A stretch of DNA of 64,000 nucleotides from Enterococcus songbeiensis (lineage in GTDB: Bacteria; Bacillota; Bacilli; Lactobacillales; Enterococcaceae), in the NCBI RefSeq assembly GCF_005405265.1, contig NZ_BJDS01000015.1, positions 1 through 64,000 on the forward strand. The letters run 5' to 3'. Each line of letters begins with the position of its first letter. Positions within the stretch are counted from its first letter, which is position 1. The translations under genes and the position numbers were made by a program. The notes under the pieces were generated by a model. That model was not told the origin of the DNA. It searched no databases and worked only from the letters and a program-made list of their open reading frames with translations. Below, in pieces: positions 58,397 to 64,000 of the stretch.

Positions 58397-59743
58397 TTAG
58401 ATACTTTTGGGAAAAGTAGCCTGAAACAATACGCCTTCTTCCGTGTTTTCTAATTTAAATTCGGTATTCATTTCATTCAGTAGTCTTTGCACGATGGTCA
58501 GACCTAGTCCACTGCGATGTTCTTTTCCCGTTCGTGCTTTGTCACCTCGATAAAATGGGTCAAAAATCTTTGTCAAAATTTTATTATCGATTTGCGCCTG
58601 TGCATTCAAGACGTTTAGTCGATAACTGTCAGAATACTCTTCACTCCAAATACAAATTGTCGCTTCATTCGGAGAATTTTGTAGCGCATTGGCTAGGACA
58701 TTGGACAAGACTTTTCTTAACATGTTCACATCAGCAAGAATAAATGTTTCTGCTGGAATAGTTATCTTGATAACCTGTCTTGATTCTTCAAGCAACGACT
58801 GGTATGGCAGTAGAGCTTCATTGACAGACGAAAGTAAATCTACTTTTTCAGGTGATGCAATTATTTTTCCATCGTTCAGTTTAACTAATTCCAATATCTC
58901 AGAAACCAGCTCACTTTGCCTATCCATTAATTTCAAACATTCCCGCAAATATTTAGGATGATTTTTATATTCTCCGATGTTTGCCAGCATCCCCTCTAAT
59001 AAAATACTCGTGGCAGCAATCGGTGTTTTCAATTCATGAGAAGCCGCTGAAAAGAAATCTCTTTGAGCTTCTTCCATCTCCCGCTCGCGGATAATCTCAT
59101 TTTGTTGGTGGGCAATTGTCTCTTTTAGTTTATGATACATTGAATGAATATCTCGGGATAAATCCCCCAATTCATCTTTACGATTCGGCAAACTTTGGGT
59201 CATATCTTCAAGCTTAGACATTTTCTTTGTATCTTCTGCCAGCCTTTTTATGGGATCAGCAATTTGCTTTGTAAAAACATACGCAATCACTAAGCACAAA
59301 ATCACAATAAAGATAAAAATAAGTAATCCCCGCAAGAGCATTTCCCGATGAAATTCCGTCAGAACTGGACGAGTTTGGGCAATAATGGAATACCCCAAGG
59401 AATCATCTTTATAAACGACATAATAAAAGTCCTTTTGTGCATCAGCTGTAATATCTGCTTCAGGAGTGGCGTAAATTTCCTGATTTCTACCACTAGCAAT
59501 CGCAAATTCAAAAGATTGATTCTCGTTATAAAATTTTTCAGCTACCTCCGGGATGTTGTCATAATCACTGTTTTTTACTCGATTTACTAATGGCTGATAA
59601 GAAGTAAAAATTTGCTCTTTTTCCACCGACCGATACAAGGTGAAAAACTGATTATAAAATAATCCCGCCGTGACAAGAACTAAAAACAGCATGGCAAGAA
59701 TCGTATAGCTGAATATTTTTAGAAAAATCCCATTTTTCCTCAT
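58397..59743 (-). CDS. vanS: VanS-like sensor histidine kinase
   Basis: 448 aa. Two spans (about 8-28 and about 133-155) enclose an outside sensor of about 105 residues. A HAMP linker is followed by the DHp domain with phospho-His in FFSAASHELKTPIAATSILL. The ATPase has NVLANALQNSP (N-box), IFDPFYRGDKARTGKEHRSG and GLGLTIVQRLL (G2). It starts inside the vanR stop (ATGA overlap). The sensor is longer than that of VanS(A), so the inducer may differ from glycopeptide itself. Confidence 0.88.
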   Translation of the reverse strand: MRKNGIFLKIFSYTILAMLFLVLVTAGLFYNQFFTLYRSVEKEQIFTSYQPLVNRVKNSDYDNIPEVAEKFYNENQSFEFAIASGRNQEIYATPEADITADAQKDFYYVVYKDDSLGYSIIAQTRPVLTEFHREMLLRGLLIFIFIVILCLVIAYVFTKQIADPIKRLAEDTKKMSKLEDMTQSLPNRKDELGDLSRDIHSMYHKLKETIAHQQNEIIREREMEEAQRDFFSAASHELKTPIAATSILLEGMLANIGEYKNHPKYLRECLKLMDRQSELVSEILELVKLNDGKIIASPEKVDLLSSVNEALLPYQSLLEESRQVIKITIPAETFILADVNMLRKVLSNVLANALQNSPNEATICIWSEEYSDSYRLNVLNAQAQIDNKILTKIFDPFYRGDKARTGKEHRSGLGLTIVQRLLNEMNTEFKLENTEEGVLFQATFPKSI

Positions 59744-60402
59744 GGTTTCTCCTCTAAATAATAACCCACGCCGCGTACTGTTTTAATAATATTTTCCGGC
59801 AGTTTATTTCTTAAATTTTTGATGTGGGTATGAATTGTACTTTCGTCTCCCTCAAATTCATAGCCCCAAACACGAGACAAAATAAATTCGTGGGTGAGCG
59901 TCTTCCCTTTGCTTTGAATCATCAGCATTAAAATCTCAAATTCTTTTAATGTAAGTCCTAACTCTTCTCCGTCATAAGTTCCGTTGAAACTTTCTGGAAA
60001 AAGTGTCAGTTTCCCCCGATGAAGCTCCTTTGATAAAGCACCTGTTCGGCGAAGCAGAGCTTCTACCCGTTTTAGTAATAATTGAATTTTAAATGGTTTC
60101 GTTACATAATCATCGGCCTCTTCATCAAAGGCTTTTAGCTCATTTTCATCATCAGATAGAGCTGTCATCATTAAAACAGGGGTATCGTTAAGCTTCCGTA
60201 ATTCCCGTAAAAGCTCATGTCCATTCATTCCCGGCAGCATGATATCCAGAATCACCAACTGATAGATGGTTTCATACATTTTTTCATACGCATCATTTCC
60301 ATCTGAACAGGCATCCACCTCATACCCAGCTTCAGTCAAAAAAGTTTTTACTGTATTGCAAATATTCTCATCATCTTCGACAAGCAAAATCCGTACAACC
60401 AT
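59740..60402 (-). CDS. vanR: VanR-like response regulator
   Basis: 220 aa from ATG 60402 (GGGAGGGG 5 nt upstream; ATG 60417 is in frame). Receiver domain with acidic pocket VEDD, phospho-acceptor Asp53 in LVILDIMLPGMNG, switch Thr in LMMTALSDD and Lys in DDYVTKPF. OmpR-type winged helix follows (LTLKEFEILMLM...VWGYEFEGDESTIHTHIKNL). Presumably it binds the TACAG-N6-ACAG-type repeats located upstream of itself and of the VanZ-VanY gene. Confidence 0.9.
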   Translation of the reverse strand: MVVRILLVEDDENICNTVKTFLTEAGYEVDACSDGNDAYEKMYETIYQLVILDIMLPGMNGHELLRELRKLNDTPVLMMTALSDDENELKAFDEEADDYVTKPFKIQLLLKRVEALLRRTGALSKELHRGKLTLFPESFNGTYDGEELGLTLKEFEILMLMIQSKGKTLTHEFILSRVWGYEFEGDESTIHTHIKNLRNKLPENIIKTVRGVGYYLEEKP

Positions 60403-60438
60403 ATTTTCCCCTCCCATTAGAAATTTTACTAGGACAAT

Positions 60439-60454
60439 CTGTGTTTTTTCTGTA
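60439..60454 (-). promoter_or_regulatory. Candidate VanR box before vanR
   Basis: On the minus strand: TACAGAAAAAACACAG, differing from the box at 58337 only at two central positions. It sits about 37 bp before the vanR start, upstream of a likely -10 (TAAAAT). It implies autoregulation. Confidence 0.65.
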
Positions 60455-60849
60455 TTTAAAATTATTTACTTTTTCGAAAATAAATGCGTTACACGAGAAA
60501 AAAATTTTTAGGTCTTCATACATCAAGTTATACCGCAAAAATGCTAGAATATCGAGTATAGTCTTAATGAAAGTTACTATTTTCTTTCCTGTAGTTTGCA
60601 TTAAACGATTTCTTTATTTACTACTAATTTATGACTCAAAAATAACCCATATAAAATAAATAGTTGAGTGTTCCTATTTAAAAATGATACTATGAATTGT
60701 ACGTAATCTATTCAGCAATTTAAGATATCCTATGATTATTATTTCTTAAAAAATAACTAATTATCTTCTCTTGCGTCAACTGACTAACCATTTTCCAAAT
60801 AAGCTATTTTCTTAAAGTCCCTATTCTTACTAAAAAGGAGCTCACCGTT
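60455..60849. other. Intergenic region, divergent promoters
   Basis: About 400 AT-rich bases between vanR and the divergent acetyltransferase gene. No ORF above noise. The aaaaaggagctc ribosome site of the acetyltransferase ends the stretch. Confidence 0.5.
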
Positions 60850-61440
60850 ATGAAAATCATCAAAGTCAGCACCGCTTCCCATGACCTTCGTCCCGCAATC
60901 AGCAAGATATTTGTTGAAGGTTTCTATGAATGGTTAAAATTTTTCTCCAAAGATAAAGAAAAATTAGCCCAAACCTTTACACATATTTTTAATCCAGAAG
61001 TTTTTTATGCCGCGGTAGAAAATGATATCGTTTTGGGTTTTGCAGCCTGTAGTGATGGCACAAATCCATCGGTTCAATTAAAACAGCAAGAATTTAGAAA
61101 ACACCTTGGATTCATCAAAGGAACGATCGCCTATCGTGTTTTGAGACGCGAATTTGAGGAAAAACCGTACCCTTTTGAAATTTTGCCAGATATGGGTGCG
61201 GTGGAGTTTGTTGCTACAGATAGTCAACATCGAGGCAGAGGCGTAGCAACACAAATTATCCGCTATATTCATGAGACTACTCCCTATACTACGTATGTTT
61301 TAGAAGTAGCCGACACAAATACCAAAGCACTCAAGCTTTACGAAAAACTTGGTTATCACGTCTTTAAATCCGTTGCGGAACGTCACGCTAAGCGTAGTGG
61401 TTTTAATTTTTATCTGTACATGGAATATACAAAATCATGA
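60850..61440 (+). CDS. GNAT-family N-acetyltransferase
   Basis: 196 aa with AAAAGGAG upstream. The acetyl-CoA-binding motif A is FVATDSQHRGRGVATQIIRY (Q/RxxGxG/A), preceded by the beta-4 strand MGAVEF. LEVADTNTKALKLYEKLGYH is the motif B ending. The N-terminus (EGFYEWLKFFSKDKEKLA) matches a GNAT subgroup common in Firmicutes. The acceptor substrate is unknown. Confidence 0.88.
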   Translation: MKIIKVSTASHDLRPAISKIFVEGFYEWLKFFSKDKEKLAQTFTHIFNPEVFYAAVENDIVLGFAACSDGTNPSVQLKQQEFRKHLGFIKGTIAYRVLRREFEEKPYPFEILPDMGAVEFVATDSQHRGRGVATQIIRYIHETTPYTTYVLEVADTNTKALKLYEKLGYHVFKSVAERHAKRSGFNFYLYMEYTKS

Positions 61441-61456
61441 TAGGTACTCTAACTGC

Positions 61457-61484
61457 AAAGTTGCTTATTTGGCAACTTTTTTTG
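61457..61484 (+). terminator. Terminator after the acetyltransferase gene
   Basis: aaagttgc (61457-61464) pairs with gcaacttt (61472-61479), with a 7-nt loop and T-run. Confidence 0.85.
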
Positions 61485-61493
61485 TAACGATAA

Positions 61494-62375
61494 TCAAAAA
61501 TTATTTTCTTTCTGCAAAAAATCTTGTTGATAATCTCTCACATATTCCTCGAAAGAAGTCGCTTTTCGCCCTAAAACTTGTTCAACTGTCGCTGTTACCT
61601 TCTTTGCATTCCCAAGTTGGGTGATGAGGTAAAGCATCACCATCACATTCACGTAGTCTTTTTTTATTCCTCTTTGCAGCATGGTCCTACGAAAGCCCAA
61701 TAAGCTTGGTTTGCTGTAACTAATTGTTTTCCCTAAAATATTGGTCATAATCGCTGCAATTTCATTATACGTCCATGCTTTTTCTCCAGTTATTTCCAGT
61801 TCTTTGTTTATGTAATCGTTCGATAACAGGCATTTTGCACTGACTGCGGCAATATCTCTTGTATCAATGAAACTGGTTCTTGAGTTACCGGCTGGAATGT
61901 ACAATTCATGATGATCACGAATATCTGCTACATGTGTGGTGTTTAGATTTTGCATAAAGAAGCTTGGTCGGATAAACGTATGAGGAATACCTAATTCAAG
62001 AATTTTCTTTTCAATTTTATGATGCGGGGTAACTGGATTCTTTTCAACGCCAATCAAGGAGACAAACACGACTTGTTTTATCTTTCTTGCTTTGACTTCC
62101 TCTAAAAAAGGAAACATATCTTTTTTTGGATCTGCTAGTTGTGGAGGACGAATAAAAAATACTCGATCAACATTTTCTAATGCTTTTGAAAAAGTCGCTG
62201 GGTTCAGAAAATCAAATTTAATCAGTTCTACATTGGCAAAGTTCGCAAAGCGAGTGGTTGCACTCTCAGGATGAAAAATGCCAGCAATAACTTGAACATT
62301 TTTATTTTTTGATAACTCTTTTATTAGCGGAAATCCAATATTTCCTGTTCCACCGATAACTAATATTTTTTCCAT
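61494..62375 (-). CDS. NmrA-like NAD(P)-binding protein
   Basis: 293 aa. Rossmann motif VIGGTGNIGFPLIKEL at the N-terminus, VFFIRPPQLADP, and the later IKQVVFVSLIGVEKNP typical of NmrA/YtfG-type atypical SDRs that lack the YxxxK pair. These proteins sense or reduce quinones or bind NADP. The start shares a base with the MarR stop (TAATG), so it is co-transcribed with and probably repressed by that regulator. Confidence 0.85.
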   Translation of the reverse strand: MEKILVIGGTGNIGFPLIKELSKNKNVQVIAGIFHPESATTRFANFANVELIKFDFLNPATFSKALENVDRVFFIRPPQLADPKKDMFPFLEEVKARKIKQVVFVSLIGVEKNPVTPHHKIEKKILELGIPHTFIRPSFFMQNLNTTHVADIRDHHELYIPAGNSRTSFIDTRDIAAVSAKCLLSNDYINKELEITGEKAWTYNEIAAIMTNILGKTISYSKPSLLGFRRTMLQRGIKKDYVNVMVMLYLITQLGNAKKVTATVEQVLGRKATSFEEYVRDYQQDFLQKENNF

Positions 62376-62797
62376 TAGACTACTTCCCCACTATCTAATT
62401 TTTGTAAAATTTGATTTAATCGTTCACTCTCATTTTGAGAAAGCTTGGCGGTAAATTCCTCTAAAATTTGATTGCTGATTTTCACAGCTTTTGTGCAAAT
62501 ATCCATACCCTCTTGACTTAAAAATAAATCAAAAGCCCGACTATCCGCTTTATTTTTTCGTTTGTATATGAGTTTTTTATTTTCTAACCGTTTAATAATT
62601 GCCGAGATAGTCGGTTTATCCATATCAAGAATTTTTGCCAATTCATTAGCGGTCATTAACTTAGCATGGTCATAATGACTCAACTGCTGGATCACTGCCC
62701 ACTGCTGCACCGTAATATCTAAAGGATGTAGCGCATAATTTAGTTTATATCTCAATTTTTTAGACACGCTCATTAATAAATAGCCCGTGTTACCCAT
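62375..62797 (-). CDS. MarR-family regulator
   Basis: 140 aa. The winged helix reads HYDHAKLMTANELAKILDMD, then KPTISAIIKRLENKKLIYKR with the wing KNKADSRAFDLFLSQEGMDI (the D.R....LT.G pattern). Flanking helices form the dimer interface. MarR proteins respond to phenolics, quinones or oxidants. Operon with the NmrA-like gene. Confidence 0.9.
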   Translation of the reverse strand: MGNTGYLLMSVSKKLRYKLNYALHPLDITVQQWAVIQQLSHYDHAKLMTANELAKILDMDKPTISAIIKRLENKKLIYKRKNKADSRAFDLFLSQEGMDICTKAVKISNQILEEFTAKLSQNESERLNQILQKLDSGEVV

Positions 62798-62884
62798 TCA
62801 ATCATCTCCTAATATGGTTAGTTTACTAACTATATTCTGAAAAGTAAAGCTTTTATCCAGGCAAAAAACGAAATTCATTCTTAT

Positions 62885-62937
62885 CTCCAAAAAAACAGAG
62901 AAACTTTTCCAATTTTGGAATTTGCCTCTCTGCTTTC
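62885..62937 (-). terminator. Terminator downstream of the AlkD-like gene
   Basis: On the minus strand AGCAGAGA...TTCC pairs with GGAA...TTTCTCTGT, followed by TTTTTTT. It is a relative of the AAAAAGCAGAGAAA terminators at 51038 and 52926. Confidence 0.75.
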
Positions 62938-62974
62938 TTGTCTCTTTTAATAAGCTTGCTTCAAAAATTATTTT

Positions 62975-63691
62975 TTATAAAGTGCGAAAGTGTTCCTTCT
63001 GCTCTTTGTTCAAATGCTCCATTGCATATCTCAATTGAACGCGTGGCATATCATGCGCATATTTTTCAAGAAATGCGAGTAACTGTGTCTCATCTACATC
63101 ACCTGCTGCCCGTAACATCCAGCCAGAAGCTTTATGAATCAGATCTTCCTGATCTTTTATCAGTAGCTTCGCAATTTCAAACGTATCTTTTATTTCTCCT
63201 TGCTTAATAAAAAAGCCTGTGGTGACAATAGCAGTTCGTCGTTCCCAAATATTTTGTGATTTTGCTAAATCATGAAGAACATCCCGAGGTTTATCGATTA
63301 AGTATCTTCCCACCACCCATGGTGCACTACGATCAACGATATCCCAATTATTAATGCGATCATGACGGCGCAAATAAAGCTCAAATAATTGCTTACGCTG
63401 ATCTTCTGTAATTTTCTTGCTTCGTGCCTGCCAATCCATAACACTCACAGCTCCAACACGTGCTTCATGGATTGGGCTTTCTAAGACCTTTTCAATTTCT
63501 GAAAGTGGAAGCTGAATGAACTTCTTGGCTAATTTGAAGACATTCCCCATCCGTACACCGATAAAATAATCTTGCACCGACTGTTTTTCTTTTTCAAATG
63601 TAAAAAAGTGCTGATATTTATCCAGCTCGTCCTCAGATTGAAGGTCCTCTAATTCATCTAAAAATTGCGTAGCAGTTAGGTTCTTAGACAT
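62975..63691 (-). CDS. AlkD-type DNA alkylation repair protein
   Basis: 238 aa. An all-helical HEAT-like protein with VRMGNVFKLAKKFIQLPLSE, EARVGAVSVMDWQARSK and the key NNWDIVDRSAPWVVGRYLID segment, where Trp and Asp match AlkD's base-excision site. ERRTAIVTTGFFIKQGEIKD and the C-terminal YAMEHL helix follow. The family removes bulky or cationic alkylated purines without flipping the base. It is the second alkylation-repair function here, besides adaBA. Confidence 0.85.
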   Translation of the reverse strand: MSKNLTATQFLDELEDLQSEDELDKYQHFFTFEKEKQSVQDYFIGVRMGNVFKLAKKFIQLPLSEIEKVLESPIHEARVGAVSVMDWQARSKKITEDQRKQLFELYLRRHDRINNWDIVDRSAPWVVGRYLIDKPRDVLHDLAKSQNIWERRTAIVTTGFFIKQGEIKDTFEIAKLLIKDQEDLIHKASGWMLRAAGDVDETQLLAFLEKYAHDMPRVQLRYAMEHLNKEQKEHFRTL

Positions 63692-63827
63692 AAGAAATCT
63701 CCTTTTTTTTTAAATTATAGCGTAATTTTTGTGATTCGACTAATTTATTTCACATCCTATAGCTTCCTCAATATTATAGAGAAAGTATTCAAAAATCCTT
63801 TCCATTTTCAAATTGTTCCTTAACTAA

Positions 63828-63870
63828 AAAGAGCAGAAAAAGGAAAACCTTCTTTCTGCCCGTTTTAGTA
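63828..63870 (-). terminator. Terminator of the transketolase-like gene
   Basis: On the minus strand GGGCAGAAAGAAGG pairs with CCTTTTTCTGCTC with a short TTTT loop, followed by TTTTT. It lies about 20 nt after the stop at 63889. Confidence 0.85.
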
Positions 63871-63888
63871 TTTGTGTGAAATTTCCAC

Positions 63889-64000
63889 TTATAACGCTTC
63901 AACAATCTTTTGAAGAATATTCTCCACTGTCACGCCATTTTCAGTAAGTAATTCTGCTGCGTTGTAACGATCATGAAAGGCTTTTTCTAGCCCATAGGTT
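63889..64000 (-). CDS. C-terminal end of a transketolase-like protein (cut by window end)
   Basis: On the minus strand the last 36 codons read TYGLEKAFHDRYNAAELLTE, then NGVTVENILQKIVEAL and TAA. The 'FHD...A.ELL...G.T.ENI' ending is typical of the C-terminal domain of transketolase and of the split transketolase C-section. The N-terminal and pyrimidine-binding domains are outside the window, so the exact enzyme cannot be fixed. Confidence 0.5.
   Translation of the reverse strand, partial: TYGLEKAFHDRYNAAELLTENGVTVENILQKIVEAL

Noticed and set aside
1-64000. CRISPR arrays, tRNA or rRNA genes, prophage structural genes
   Set aside because: No regularly spaced direct repeats, cloverleaf-type sequences or phage morphogenesis proteins were seen.

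Overview
The window looks like an AT-rich low-GC Gram-positive chromosome segment, most likely Enterococcus or a close relative in the Enterococcaceae. The pointers are strong AGGAGG ribosome sites, LAAC-type lipoboxes, the oligopeptide and PTS sugar genes, a XerS-type recombinase, a DUF969/DUF979/Pcp operon, lincosamide nucleotidyltransferase and VanRS/Van-ligase genes. The species cannot be named from sequence alone. There are no rRNA, tRNA or CRISPR features that I can see.

Layout. 1-5.3 kb is an accessory patch: the tail of an IS1380-type transposase, a mazEF toxin-antitoxin pair abutting a GH2 glycosidase remnant, small membrane proteins (one broken by an in-frame TGA) and an lnu-like lincosamide nucleotidyltransferase. 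5.5-7 kb holds a TPR-type (RRNPP-like) regulator, a 23-codon peptide gene with its own terminator, and a small secreted protein. 7.2-14.6 kb reads as one peptide-signalling/bacteriocin-type module: a three-gene ABC transporter, an unlisted 33-aa double-glycine peptide on the opposite strand, an AgrC-like kinase, a LytTR regulator, a small protein and a CPBP protease. 14.9-19.6 kb has an XRE regulator pair, two short-chain dehydrogenases and a TetR regulator with two matching operators.

19.7-25.3 kb is a five-gene Opp-type ABC importer ending in an OsmC-like gene. 25.5-32.8 kb is a HAD phosphatase and a beta-glucoside unit (PTS EIIC, GH3, LacI regulator, GH1) with paired LacI operators. 33-47.4 kb is rich in flavoenzymes: a lipoprotein fumarate-reductase-like protein, an FMN reductase, an 808-aa three-domain flavoprotein, an OFA-type transporter and an Old Yellow Enzyme homologue, next to a LysR regulator. 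A drug exporter and a 5-oxoproline uptake/pyroglutamyl-peptidase operon lie within the same stretch.

49.2-51 kb contains a dif-like 31-bp site and xerS. To its left most long operons run on the plus strand; to its right nearly all run on the minus strand. I therefore infer that the window crosses the replication terminus. 51-64 kb carries adaB/adaA alkylation repair, an ECF sigma/anti-sigma pair, a compact van-like locus (vanR, vanS, a VanZ-VanY fusion and a VanA/B-type ligase, without vanH or vanX), a MarR/NmrA pair, an AlkD-type glycosylase and the end of a transketolase-like gene.

The most unusual items are the reduced van locus with its matching direct repeats, the double-glycine peptide beside a dedicated two-component system, the leaderless short peptide beside the RRNPP-type regulator, and the dif/xerS terminus.
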